A stretch of 43,558 nucleotides of DNA from an uncultured Pelagibacteraceae bacterium (GCA_902539195.1 CACBHZ010000005.1:1-43558), one strand, 5' to 3'; positions 1 to 8,259 are shown, counted from the first letter of the stretch. Notes: generated by a model not told the origin, from the letters alone. A program made the numbers and translations.

Positions 1-1142
1 GCCAACGTATCGTTAGAACAAGTCGTAACACAGAATTTTGGAGATATAATTACTATGAAAATTTAGATTACATTTTTGTTCATACCCCAGAGTCTGATAA
101 GTTGGATGAAAGTGATGAAGAAAAGAAATTAAGAAAACAAAAGCTTTTTGACGAAGCTCAAAAGGTATTTAATCAAAAACAACCGATTGTAATTGCGCCC
201 GAAGGAACATCAGAAACAGAAGATAATAAAACAATAACATCTCCAGGACCATTTAAAGCTGGTGCATTTAATCTTGCATTTAAGCTTAACCCAAAACCAA
301 AACTTATTCCAATTGCTCTTGCTAACTTTGATTATCCAGTTTCTAAAACAATATATTCAGCAGTTATTAAGGAGCCAATAACTATAAGTGATCATATCAA
401 AGATCCAGAAAATCAAGAAGAGATGAAAAGTTTTTTAGATAATTACAGAACTAAATTTAGATCTTATGTAGAAGAAGCCATTGATTTAGCTAAAAATGTT
501 CAAGATAATTTAGGTAAAATAGAGAATTTGAAAACTAACGTAAATTTAGTCAGTCCAGTTGAAGAAGAGTTTGAATTAGATGTTAGAGAATTAGAACATA
601 ATTCTTTTCAACAAAAAAATACAAATAACAGTGTTGCCTTGTATGGTAGTTCAACTTTTAAATTGTGGGATAATGCCAAAAATGATTTATCAATAAATAA
701 TCTTTATAATTTAGGCTTCGGGGGTTCAACCTTAGTCTCTTGTAGAAGATATTTTGATAGATTGGTTGCTCCTTTAAACCCATCTAATCTTTTCTTTTAT
801 GCTGGAGATAACGATATTGGTTATGGAATGGATAGTGATGAATTGTTAAATGAATTTTTATTATTTTCTAACCAAGTTGAAGAAAAACTACCAAGAGCAA
901 AATGTTTTTTTATTTCAATTAAGCCTAGTCCCTTTAGAAGAGATCTTATGACAACAATTTTAGATGCTAATTCAAAGATAAAAAAACACCTAACTAATTT
1001 AAAAATGTGGGATTATGTTGATATTACAACACCAATGATAAATGCTGGTTATGATAAGTTTTACGATGAAGATCCACTACATATGAATGAACTTGGATAT
1101 AGTTTATTAAGTAAGCTTGTAAGAGACAAAATTTACAATTAA
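1..1142 (+). CDS. PlsC-like acyltransferase fused to SGNH hydrolase (5' truncated)
   Basis: The frame is open from base 3, so the gene starts before the window. The TTG at 102 is only an internal codon. Numbering from that codon, residues 30-58 resemble block III of PlsC-type lysophospholipid acyltransferases: an APEGTS segment at 32-37, then PGPFKAGAF. The HX4D motif would lie upstream and cannot be seen. From about residue 178 the protein changes to an SGNH/GDSL-type esterase fold: YGSST with likely nucleophile S183, FGGS with G207-G208, GDND with N237, and the closing DPLH with D324 and H327. One cytoplasmic protein would thus carry a lipid acyltransferase and an esterase-like domain, joined by a charged linker (about 100-175). 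Substrate is unknown. The domain calls are firm and the combined role is inference. Confidence 0.82.
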   Translation, partial: QRIVRTSRNTEFWRYNYYENLDYIFVHTPESDKLDESDEEKKLRKQKLFDEAQKVFNQKQPIVIAPEGTSETEDNKTITSPGPFKAGAFNLAFKLNPKPKLIPIALANFDYPVSKTIYSAVIKEPITISDHIKDPENQEEMKSFLDNYRTKFRSYVEEAIDLAKNVQDNLGKIENLKTNVNLVSPVEEEFELDVRELEHNSFQQKNTNNSVALYGSSTFKLWDNAKNDLSINNLYNLGFGGSTLVSCRRYFDRLVAPLNPSNLFFYAGDNDIGYGMDSDELLNEFLLFSNQVEEKLPRAKCFFISIKPSPFRRDLMTTILDANSKIKKHLTNLKMWDYVDITTPMINAGYDKFYDEDPLHMNELGYSLLSKLVRDKIYN

Positions 1143-1150
1143 TATTTTTA

Positions 1151-1696
1151 ATGAGTTTTAAAAAATATCTATGGAAATGTAGATTGTTAGTCATCAACAC
1201 GCCTAATTACAATCATTCAGAATATAAAAGATCAAAAGATTTGTATCAAAAAGAAATTAAAGCCTTTCACAAAAGATATATAAAATTAGTTACAAAATTA
1301 GATAAATCAAAAAAATTTAAAGTTACTTTAATTGGTTTTGATGGCACAATAAAAATTGAGTTAGATAAAATATATACAAAAAAAATCTTTGAAATAGTTG
1401 ATAAAATGCCAATGAATAAACTAATCAAAGATAAAAAATTTAAACCATTAAATCTTTCTTTATTTTCAGATTATAAACCGGAGACAACCTTAAAAGGTTT
1501 AGGATTTAAAGATAAGGAAAAAGCATTGTTTACTGTTTCAGCCATAAAAAAAAGACCAATAAAATACCAAGTAAATGTTATTGCAACTATGTTAGGTAGA
1601 GCTAAAAATCATCCAAATAAAACAAAAGATATGAATGATGCAATAATTGTATTTAAAAAATGGATGGAAAATTATAAGAAAAATAAAAAAAAATGA
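1151..1696 (+). CDS. Hypothetical protein, DUF4174-like N-terminus
   Basis: This is a lysine-rich basic protein of 181 residues, eight bases behind the acyltransferase/esterase gene. Residues 9-70 (LWKCRLLVINTP, then a long helix and KVTLIGFDGTIKIEL) resemble the thioredoxin-like DUF4174 pattern of a strand, a helix, then a 'xxLIGxDGxxK' strand. No CxxC motif is present, so redox activity is unlikely. The C-terminal 80 residues (GLGFKDKEKA, then NVIATMLGRAKNHPNKT) form a separate helical region that I cannot place. There is no signal peptide or membrane segment. It shares an ATGA overlap with the next gene, so the two are probably translationally coupled. The function is unknown and the DUF4174 similarity is tentative. 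Confidence 0.65.
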   Translation: MSFKKYLWKCRLLVINTPNYNHSEYKRSKDLYQKEIKAFHKRYIKLVTKLDKSKKFKVTLIGFDGTIKIELDKIYTKKIFEIVDKMPMNKLIKDKKFKPLNLSLFSDYKPETTLKGLGFKDKEKALFTVSAIKKRPIKYQVNVIATMLGRAKNHPNKTKDMNDAIIVFKKWMENYKKNKKK

Positions 1697-1890
1697 TTGA
1701 ATTTTTATTTAAAGTATCACTTTTAATCCTTGGTTTAATAGTAATTAGGTTTGGTATAATTCAGATTAGAAAGTACAAAAAAGGAGAAATTAGATCAAAG
1801 AATAATATTTTTAGTCAAATTTCATTTTTAATTTTCTTTGCAGCAATTATAGGGTTGGTTATTTATTCAATATTAGGCTTACTTGAGTAA
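1693..1890 (+). CDS. Small two-helix membrane protein, unknown
   Basis: This 65-residue protein has two predicted membrane helices, about residues 4-22 and 42-62. They are separated by a basic loop (IRKYKKGEIRSKNN), which the positive-inside rule would place in the cytoplasm. Its ATG overlaps the stop of the preceding gene by four bases (ATGA), which supports real coupled translation. No family is recognised. The last residues end directly after the second helix. It could be an accessory subunit for the neighbouring lipid-related gene, but nothing in the sequence shows that. Confidence 0.6.
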   Translation: MIEFLFKVSLLILGLIVIRFGIIQIRKYKKGEIRSKNNIFSQISFLIFFAAIIGLVIYSILGLLE

Positions 1891-1940
1891 GCTAATTTAT
1901 CTCATATTATAATTTTTAAATTCTAATAAAGAGCTTGATT

Positions 1941-3368
1941 ATGAAAAAAATTATCTTCATTTTTCTCAGTATTTTATCAATATTTAGTTATGCAAACGCT
2001 AAAGATTTTTTCTTAAATATAACTGATCAAATAGCGGAAAATGAGTTTCGATTAAGCTATGGAGTTTCAGTTACTGATGTTAACAAAGATAATAAATATG
2101 ATTTTGTGGTAACAGGTTTTGGTTTTAAAAATCTTGCTCTTTCTTATAAAGATGGAAAATTAATAAATATTGTAAAAGAAAAAATATTTACAGATGAGGA
2201 GAGAAGAACAATTGGTGTTGCCGCATGTGATATTGATCAAGATGGCTATGAGGAAATATATTTTTTAAATACTGATACATATAGTGGATCAAAAATTTAT
2301 TCTGATCGACTAATAGATTTAAATAACAATAAATTCGAAGATTTATTTGAAAAAGAAATCAATCAAAGTGAATTAAACTTAACTGCTGGTAGGTCAGTTG
2401 TTTGTGTAGACAGAAATGGTGATGGTGCATATGGTATTTATGTTGCAAATTATGGAGGTCCTACTCGATTTTATGAATTAATTAGAGATCGAATAAAAGA
2501 TCAAGCTAAATCATTATCAATTGATAAAATCACTGGAGGTAGAGCTATTGTTTCAGGACATATTCTTTCAGATAGATCTGATATTTTTGCAGCAAATGAA
2601 AGGGGAGATAACTTTTTATATTATAATTCTAAAGGATCTTTCCAAGATGTTGCTCAAGAGTATGCGGTTCAAGATAGGTTTGAAAATGGTAGAGGAACTT
2701 CACTAAGTGATCTTTTGTATAGAGGAAGATTAGATATTTTATCTTCAAACTGGGATGGAATGCATAGAGCATATGTTTTAGATGGAGATAAATTTAAAGA
2801 TATATCAACATCTCCATACAACGATCCAACTAAAATTAGAACCGTTATTTCAGCTGATTTTGATAATGATGGATATGATGAAATTTTCATGAATAATATT
2901 GGAGAACCAAATAAACTTTTTAAAGTTTTAGAGGGTGGAATATTTAAAGAAATAAAAATGGAAAATGGTTTAGAGACAGTTGGTCTTGGAACCGGAGCAG
3001 CTGTTGCAGATGTTGATGGCGATGGGATTTTAGAATTGTTAGTTTCACATGGTGAATCAGGGTTTCAACCGTTAACTTTATATAAAGCAGATATACAAAA
3101 TTTTAAATATTTAAGAATTAAGCCTCTTAATCAATTTGGAGCTCCTGCAAGAGGTGCAACAGTAACAATAAAATCTAATAAAAGAACCCATTCAAAAACA
3201 ATAGATGCAGGTTCAGGCTATCTTTGTCAGATGGAACCAGTAGCTCATTACGGAATAAGAAAAGGTGAAAAAGACTTTAAAGTTGAAATTAAATGGACCG
3301 ATGGATCAATAGAATCATTTGATATTGATGAATTAAATAAAACTTACGAATTTAGACAAAAATTATAG
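1941..3368 (+). CDS. Exported FG-GAP/VCBS repeat protein with ASPIC-UnbV C-terminus
   Basis: The start chosen is the ATG at 1941. An in-frame TTG at 1935 would put two extra residues before a clean signal peptide (MKKIIFIFLSILSIFSYANA, cleavage after about residue 20). The mature protein contains five aspartate-rich calcium-binding loops of the FG-GAP/VCBS type: DVNKDNKYDF, DIDQDGYEEI, DRNGDGAYGI, DFDNDGYDEI and DVDGDGILEL. These predict a beta-propeller. The last 80 residues match the ASPIC/UnbV pattern (ARGATVTIKS, then GSGYLCQMEP, then VEIKWTDGS). Proteins of this CRTAC1-like family are exported and of unknown, possibly adhesive or carbohydrate-binding, role. It appears to be monocistronic. 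Confidence 0.87.
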   Translation: MKKIIFIFLSILSIFSYANAKDFFLNITDQIAENEFRLSYGVSVTDVNKDNKYDFVVTGFGFKNLALSYKDGKLINIVKEKIFTDEERRTIGVAACDIDQDGYEEIYFLNTDTYSGSKIYSDRLIDLNNNKFEDLFEKEINQSELNLTAGRSVVCVDRNGDGAYGIYVANYGGPTRFYELIRDRIKDQAKSLSIDKITGGRAIVSGHILSDRSDIFAANERGDNFLYYNSKGSFQDVAQEYAVQDRFENGRGTSLSDLLYRGRLDILSSNWDGMHRAYVLDGDKFKDISTSPYNDPTKIRTVISADFDNDGYDEIFMNNIGEPNKLFKVLEGGIFKEIKMENGLETVGLGTGAAVADVDGDGILELLVSHGESGFQPLTLYKADIQNFKYLRIKPLNQFGAPARGATVTIKSNKRTHSKTIDAGSGYLCQMEPVAHYGIRKGEKDFKVEIKWTDGSIESFDIDELNKTYEFRQKL

Positions 3369-3426
3369 GACAATACCACTCATTATATAGTGTTGAAAAA
3401 TTATAAAGCTTTTATATATCAGGTCT

Positions 3427-3570
3427 ATGACTATTTGTTCTTTATCACTGTTAGCATTATTTGTTTCAGGAATTGTAATGTATCTTTTTAGAGAACCATC
3501 TGAGGAAGAAATTAAAAAATTCAATAGCAAAACTCAAGACCGAAGTAACTGGTCAAATATGGGTTTTTAG
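3427..3570 (+). CDS. 47-residue single-pass membrane microprotein
   Basis: An ATG at 3427 opens a 47-residue frame ending TAG at 3570. A hydrophobic helix (about residues 3-21) is followed by REPSEEEIKKFNSKTQDR and a short tail ending NMGF. The single helix plus charged cytoplasmic tail is typical of real bacterial microproteins rather than of a random AT-rich frame. The frame is blocked upstream by an in-frame TGA at 3394. It fills the otherwise empty gap between two exported-protein genes and ends 11 bases before the next ATG. No obvious Shine-Dalgarno is present apart from AGG at 3421-3423. No function can be assigned. Confidence 0.55.
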   Translation: MTICSLSLLALFVSGIVMYLFREPSEEEIKKFNSKTQDRSNWSNMGF

Positions 3571-3581
3571 ATCATTAATTA

Positions 3582-4283
3582 ATGCACAGTATTAAAAACA
3601 CAATTAGTCTTATTCTATTTGTAATTTTTTTTTTAATTCCAATAAATTCAGCAAATTCTCAAGAAAAAAACTATTATCAAGATATTGTTAATGACTGGAA
3701 TAAAATTTTTCCAGATAGAAATAGAAATGCGGCAGGTCCTAAATTTTTTAAATATATAATTGATAAAGATATCTCGTATGAGGATTTTGTAGAATATAAT
3801 AAATTATATTGTGCAGTATCAGGTTCTTTAATAAGTCCAAATGCTGTTCCAGAATATGTTTATTTAACTGAAAACAATACAGGCAAAAAGATATGTGGTG
3901 AATATTATAGATGCTGCATACCCTGTTCCTGTGATTTAATGAAATATTCACAAACAACTAAGATGAAACACAAATTTAAAGGTATAGAAAAAGAATTTTA
4001 TGTATTCACAATTGAAAATCCATGTGGGAAAACAGATTTTCCTGAAAGGGTCAACAAAAAATATTTTTGTAATGGCAATGATTTAGATACGAAACAAGTT
4101 TCAGTAGTAGATGGAAAATTGGTCATTGGTCTATTACACAAAGCCAAAACCTGCACTCAATATAATGTTAATGCCATAGACAGGCACCAGGTGACAGGCA
4201 GATATTGTACACTTAGAAACAATACTCCATTAGATCAGCTTCAGTCAGGTATGGGAGATATATTCATTAAACTTGCAAGATAA
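3582..4283 (+). CDS. Exported ten-cysteine protein, unknown
   Basis: This 233-residue protein has a signal peptide (hydrophobic core 8-24, cleavage near NSANSQ at 22-27). The mature part carries ten cysteines, at 77, 105, 111, 112, 115, 117, 148, 163, 191 and 209. They include a dense CCIPCSC cluster at 111-117. An even number of cysteines outside the cytoplasm suggests disulfides, and the CCxxCxC cluster could also bind a metal such as copper. The segment CAVSGSLISPN (77-87) and the C-terminal RHQVTGRYC look like conserved family blocks, but I do not recognise the family. It follows the microprotein by 11 bases and may share its transcript. Confidence 0.75.
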   Translation: MHSIKNTISLILFVIFFLIPINSANSQEKNYYQDIVNDWNKIFPDRNRNAAGPKFFKYIIDKDISYEDFVEYNKLYCAVSGSLISPNAVPEYVYLTENNTGKKICGEYYRCCIPCSCDLMKYSQTTKMKHKFKGIEKEFYVFTIENPCGKTDFPERVNKKYFCNGNDLDTKQVSVVDGKLVIGLLHKAKTCTQYNVNAIDRHQVTGRYCTLRNNTPLDQLQSGMGDIFIKLAR

Positions 4284-4307
4284 CACCAAGATTATATATT
4301 CATCAAA

Positions 4308-4577
4308 ATGGTACTGTTTAACGAAAAAATTAAACACCTTAGTTGCTCTGAATTAAGAGTATTTTTGAAAAGATTGGTCAAGGATAAGATAGAAAAAGAA
4401 TGGACCGAGGACTTCATTGATAATATGAACCTCGTAATAATCCCAAGAATGACAATAAAAAGACGTTATGAAAATAAAGGTATAGATATGTCAAGACTGA
4501 TCGATAATCCTACCTACTATCAGCATGTCAAAAAGAGTGTCGACACCCGAGGCAATCTTGAATTTAAAGATCGATAA
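4308..4577 (+). CDS. Small basic hypothetical protein (89 aa)
   Basis: The frame starts at the ATG at 4308, 24 bases after the preceding gene. The protein is soluble, helical and strongly charged (LRVFLKRLVKDKIEKEW, then MTIKRRYENKG), with no signal peptide, membrane segment or recognised domain. The region 4500-4560 has somewhat more G and C in third positions than its neighbours. That could mean weaker local codon bias, but the stretch is short. It could be a small nucleic-acid-binding protein, but no motif shows that. The start is not supported by a good ribosome binding site. Confidence 0.5.
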   Translation: MVLFNEKIKHLSCSELRVFLKRLVKDKIEKEWTEDFIDNMNLVIIPRMTIKRRYENKGIDMSRLIDNPTYYQHVKKSVDTRGNLEFKDR

Positions 4578-4664
4578 TTTTTTTCCAATACGCCAATTTA
4601 ATCCCTAGCACTGTATCCATATTTTCTGTAAGCTGTTTTAAAAAAACAAACTTAAGAGGGAAAT

Positions 4665-5639
4665 ATGAACAAATATTTTAAGATAATTGTTGTTTTATTA
4701 TCGTCTCTATTTCTAAGTTTCTCAGCAAACTCAACTGAAGTAAAATTTGGACATGTAGGAAAACCAGGATCTTTATTTTCTGCATCAGTTGATCATTTTG
4801 CTAAACTTGCAAATGAGAGATTAGGCAGCAAAGGAAAAGTAACTGTTTTTGGTTCTTCGCAACTTGGTAAAGACAAACAAGGAATGCAAAAACTAAAATT
4901 AGGTACAGTTAACATGTGGTTACCTTCATCAGTAATGGCATCTATTCATGATGAGTTTGGTGTATTTGATATGCCTTTCATAATTAAAGATAGAAAACAC
5001 ATGAATAAAGTTGAAAGCCAAGTTTTACCAGGAATGTTTAAAAATCTTGAAGATAAAACTGGATATAAAGTCATTGCTGTTTGGGAAAATGGATTTAGAC
5101 ATATCACAAACAACACTAGACCAATTAACACTCCAGGTGACTTAAAAGGAATTAAATTAAGAACACCTAAATCAAAATGGAGAGTTAAAATGTTCCAATC
5201 ATATGGTGCAAACCCAACTCCAATGTCTTTCTCAGAAGTATTTACTGCTTTGAAAACAGGAACAATGGATGGACAAGAAAACCCATATGCTCAGATTGCT
5301 AGTGCTAAATTCCAAGAAGTTCAAAAATATTTATCAATTACAGGTCACGTTTATACTCCTGCTTATGTAACAGTACATAAAGACCACTGGAGCAAACTAC
5401 CTGCAGATGTACAAAGTATTTTAGAGCAAGCTGCTAAAGATACACAAAAGTTTGTGTACGCTGAAGCTGCTAATCTTGAAAAATCTTTATTGGGAGTTAT
5501 CAAATCAGCTGGAGTTCAAGTAAACGAAGCTGACAAAGGTGCTTTCATTAGTGCAAGTAAAGGAATATACGATCAATTCGCGTCAGAAGTACCAACTGGT
5601 GGTGCGTTAATTGATAAAGTATCGTCTTTAGCAAATTAA
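4665..5639 (+). CDS. dctP: TRAP transporter substrate-binding protein (DctP family)
   Basis: This is the periplasmic receptor of a tripartite ATP-independent transporter, which binds a carboxylate and delivers it to the DctQM membrane complex for sodium-driven uptake. The 324-residue length is usual. A signal peptide (about residues 1-23, FSANS) is followed by the family core. The KLRTP segment holds R166, the arginine that in known DctP proteins pairs with the substrate carboxylate. The block FTALKTGTMDGQENP (193-207) is the family signature. A good ribosome binding site (AAGAGGGAA) lies just before the ATG, in keeping with high expression. It is the first gene of an operon with dctQ, dctM, a crotonase and a CoA-transferase. 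The substrate cannot be read from sequence. Confidence 0.95.
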   Translation: MNKYFKIIVVLLSSLFLSFSANSTEVKFGHVGKPGSLFSASVDHFAKLANERLGSKGKVTVFGSSQLGKDKQGMQKLKLGTVNMWLPSSVMASIHDEFGVFDMPFIIKDRKHMNKVESQVLPGMFKNLEDKTGYKVIAVWENGFRHITNNTRPINTPGDLKGIKLRTPKSKWRVKMFQSYGANPTPMSFSEVFTALKTGTMDGQENPYAQIASAKFQEVQKYLSITGHVYTPAYVTVHKDHWSKLPADVQSILEQAAKDTQKFVYAEAANLEKSLLGVIKSAGVQVNEADKGAFISASKGIYDQFASEVPTGGALIDKVSSLAN

Positions 5640-5651
5640 CATAATTTGTAA

Positions 5652-5673
5652 CAGGCCCTCTACAGAGGGCCTG
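5652..5673 (+). other. Perfect stem-loop between dctP and dctQ
   Basis: A 9-bp perfect GC-rich stem (CAGGCCCTC at 5652-5660, GAGGGCCTG at 5665-5673) encloses a TACA loop. It is followed by seven A, not T, so it is not an intrinsic terminator in the forward direction. It ends seven bases before the dctQ ATG. Its 3' arm holds GAGG, the only Shine-Dalgarno-like sequence for dctQ. Likely roles are protection of the dctP message from 3' exonucleases and reduced translation of dctQ. Confidence 0.8.
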
Positions 5674-5680
5674 AAAAAAA

Positions 5681-6190
5681 ATGACATTGCAAAAATTTAT
5701 AAATTCTTACGAAAAAATATTAAAACTAATACTGTTTATAATGATGGTAGCATTAGCAGTAACAGTTTTACTTGGTGTTACTTTTCGTTTTGCTGGTAGT
5801 GCTTTAGTTTGGTATGACGAGGTTGCAGCTGTTCAGCTTGCTTGGATAACTTATTATGGTTCAGCTTATGCAGCTTTAAAAGGTTCTCATATTAGTGTTC
5901 CAAGTATTTTTAAAGCCTTTCCATTAGTGCTTAGAAAAATTTTCTTTGTAGTGTCAAAATTAGTTGTTTATGGTTTTTTAATATTATTGGCTTATTACGG
6001 TTATTTAGTTTTAACTCTTATAACTGGAGAGACCTTAGTAACATTAGAATGGGTTCCACAACCTTTTGTGCAATCAGTTATTCCAATTGCATCATGTTTA
6101 TTTATTTTATCTGAAACTTTAAGAATTCCCGAAGACTATAAAAATTTAGTTCTTCAAACAACAGGTGACGAGCAAACAGGAGATATTTAA
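5681..6190 (+). CDS. dctQ: TRAP transporter small membrane subunit (DctQ)
   Basis: This 169-residue integral membrane protein has four predicted helices (about 17-38, 52-68, 90-112, 128-148), as usual for DctQ. The characteristic segment WYDEVAAVQLAWITYYGSA lies around residues 47-65, followed by KGSHISVP, where family members have a conserved Gly-x-His-Ile. It forms the membrane complex with DctM. Its start lies seven bases behind the strong stem-loop, and its stop overlaps the dctM start by one base (TAATG). Translation level is therefore probably set lower than that of dctP. Confidence 0.92.
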   Translation: MTLQKFINSYEKILKLILFIMMVALAVTVLLGVTFRFAGSALVWYDEVAAVQLAWITYYGSAYAALKGSHISVPSIFKAFPLVLRKIFFVVSKLVVYGFLILLAYYGYLVLTLITGETLVTLEWVPQPFVQSVIPIASCLFILSETLRIPEDYKNLVLQTTGDEQTGDI

Positions 6191-7473
6191 TGATAATTCT
6201 CACAATGTTTGCAGTTCTTCTACTTCTTTTATCTATAAATGTACCTATCGCTATTGGCCTTGCAGTAACAACAATTATTGCAATGGTATTGAAGACGGGA
6301 ACAAGTTTTTTAATTGATACTGCAATCGTAATGTTTGATGGATCGATGAAGTTTCCATTGATTGCTATTCCATTATTTATCCTAGCTGGATCAATAATGA
6401 ATAGTGCAGGTATTTCTAGAAGATTAATTGCTTTTGCTTCAGCGCTTGTTGGATTTATCAAGGGTGGTTTAAGTATGATTAACATTGCAACCTCTATGTT
6501 TTTTGCTGAAATTTCAGGATCTGCAGTTGCAGATGTTGCAGCACTTGGATCTATTTTAATTCCAGCGATGAAGAAAAAAGGATATCCAGGTCCTTTCGCT
6601 GCTGCAGTAACTTCATCTTCAGCATCATTAGCGATAATTATTCCACCTTCAATACCAATGATTGTTTATGCAGTAATGGCTCAAAGTTCAGTAGTACAAT
6701 TGTTTGTAGCAGGAATAGTTCCAGGAGTAATAGGTGGCTTCTTCTTAATGTTAGCAGCATATATTACCGCAAGACGTAAAAATTTTCCTGTTGAAGAAAC
6801 ATTTAATATACCAAATGTTAAGAAAACTGCAAAAGATGCAGCATTAGCATTTTTATTACCAATTATTATCTTAGGTGGAATTTTTGGAGGAGTTGTAACA
6901 GCAACTGAAGGAGCAGGTTTAGCAGTTGTAGCATCATTAGTTATTGGGTTTATTTATAAAGAAATAGATTTTAAAAGATTATACGAGTCGGCTTGTGAAG
7001 GAGCAATTCAAACAGCTTCAGTAATGTTATTAGTAGCTGCATCTGTATTACTTGGTGAATTTTTAACAATTGAACAAATCCCACAAAAAGTTGCAGAGTC
7101 AATTATTGATTTTACAAATAATAAATATGCAGTCTTAGGAATACTTAATGTATTTCTTTTAGTAATAGGTTTCTTTTTACATTCTGTTGCTGCAATAATA
7201 TTAACAGTACCAATTGTAATGCCATTGGTTAATGCAGTAGGTATTGATCCAGTTCACTTTGGTATAATTGTAACTTTAAATTTAGCAATTGGTCAACAAA
7301 CACCACCAGTTGCAAGTGTTCTTGTTACAGCTTGCTCAGTTGCAAAAGCAGACATTTGGGATGTAACAAGATCTAATATATCCTTTATATGTGTATTATT
7401 AGTATTGTTAATGTTAGTAACTTATGTACCAGCTATACCGATGACATTAGTTGAGTTTTTTTATAGGAGCTAA
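6190..7473 (+). CDS. dctM: TRAP transporter large permease subunit (DctM)
   Basis: This 427-residue polytopic protein of normal DctM length has about 11-12 hydrophobic segments and forms the sodium-coupled transport channel. Family features are visible: a first re-entrant-loop region AEISGSAVADVAALGSILIP (about 104-123) and SSASLAIIIPPSIPMIVYAV (about 142-161), plus the second-half block NLAIGQQTPPVASVLV. The ATG overlaps the dctQ stop by one base, and the crotonase ATG follows immediately after the dctM stop. All three TRAP proteins and the two CoA-enzymes therefore appear to be one transcript. Confidence 0.95.
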   Translation: MIILTMFAVLLLLLSINVPIAIGLAVTTIIAMVLKTGTSFLIDTAIVMFDGSMKFPLIAIPLFILAGSIMNSAGISRRLIAFASALVGFIKGGLSMINIATSMFFAEISGSAVADVAALGSILIPAMKKKGYPGPFAAAVTSSSASLAIIIPPSIPMIVYAVMAQSSVVQLFVAGIVPGVIGGFFLMLAAYITARRKNFPVEETFNIPNVKKTAKDAALAFLLPIIILGGIFGGVVTATEGAGLAVVASLVIGFIYKEIDFKRLYESACEGAIQTASVMLLVAASVLLGEFLTIEQIPQKVAESIIDFTNNKYAVLGILNVFLLVIGFFLHSVAAIILTVPIVMPLVNAVGIDPVHFGIIVTLNLAIGQQTPPVASVLVTACSVAKADIWDVTRSNISFICVLLVLLMLVTYVPAIPMTLVEFFYRS

Positions 7474-8256
7474 ATGAGTAAATTAATTAAAGTAAATAAA
7501 AAAAATAAACATTTAGTTGAAGTTGTTATTAATAGACCAGAAAAATTAAATGCAATGACTAAGCCAATGTGGATTGAGCTTGGCAAAGTTTTTAAAAAGC
7601 TATCAAAGAATAACAATTTAAGATGCATCATAATCAGAGGAGAGGGTGGTAAATCTTTTTCACCAGGAAATGATATTGGAGAATTTAAAAAACAAAGATC
7701 TTCATCCAAATTAGCAAAATCTTATGGAAAATTTTTACACGGAACACTTGGAGCAATTTTTGATTGTCCAATACCAACAATTGCTTTGATAGAAGGAATA
7801 TGTGTTGGTGGTGGATTGGAAATAGCAGGATGTTGTGACATTAGAATTTGTGGCAAAAGCTCTAGGTTTGGAGTTCCAATTAAAAGATTAGGCTTAACAA
7901 TGGCTGCAAAAGAACTTGAGGTACTTTTAAAGGTAACCAATTACACAACTGCAATGGAAATATTATTTGAAGGAAGAGTGTTTGGAGCTGATGAAGCCTT
8001 TCAAAAGAGGCTAGTTAATAGAGTAGTTAATGATAAAGATGTTGAAAAAGAAGCTTATAAATCAGCTGAATTAATTTGCGAAGGTGCTCCAAAAGTTGCA
8101 AGGTGGCACAAGCAATTTGCAAGAAACATTTTAAAAAATGGAAAAGTCACAGAAAAAATAAATAATCTTGGTTACAAATGTTACGATACACAAGACTTTA
8201 AAATTGGATATCAATCTTTCTTAAATAAAACAAAACCAAAATTCAAAAATAAGTAA
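7474..8256 (+). CDS. Enoyl-CoA hydratase/isomerase-family (crotonase) protein, atypical active site
   Basis: This 260-residue protein has the crotonase fold. The first oxyanion-hole block, SFSPGNDIGEF (61-71), is followed by IEGICVGGGLEIAGCCDIRI (106-125). Compared with rat enoyl-CoA hydratase, the first catalytic glutamate (rat E144) is kept as E116. The second (rat E164) is replaced by I136 in the segment FGVPIKRLG. A simple water-adding hydratase is therefore less likely than an isomerase, dehalogenase, decarboxylase or other crotonase-family reaction. The start directly follows the dctM stop, and three bases separate its stop from the CoA-transferase gene. This implies that it acts on a CoA ester of the TRAP-imported acid. 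Confidence 0.88.
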   Translation: MSKLIKVNKKNKHLVEVVINRPEKLNAMTKPMWIELGKVFKKLSKNNNLRCIIIRGEGGKSFSPGNDIGEFKKQRSSSKLAKSYGKFLHGTLGAIFDCPIPTIALIEGICVGGGLEIAGCCDIRICGKSSRFGVPIKRLGLTMAAKELEVLLKVTNYTTAMEILFEGRVFGADEAFQKRLVNRVVNDKDVEKEAYKSAELICEGAPKVARWHKQFARNILKNGKVTEKINNLGYKCYDTQDFKIGYQSFLNKTKPKFKNK

Positions 8257-8259
8257 TAG

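Noticed and set aside
3369..3426. Possible terminator hairpin (CACT...AGTG) after the FG-GAP gene
   Set aside because: Only four base pairs with no T run behind it.
6102..6485. Reverse-strand frame of 127 codons across the dctQ/dctM junction
   Set aside because: It lies entirely over two certain membrane protein genes with intact family motifs; it is a shadow frame.
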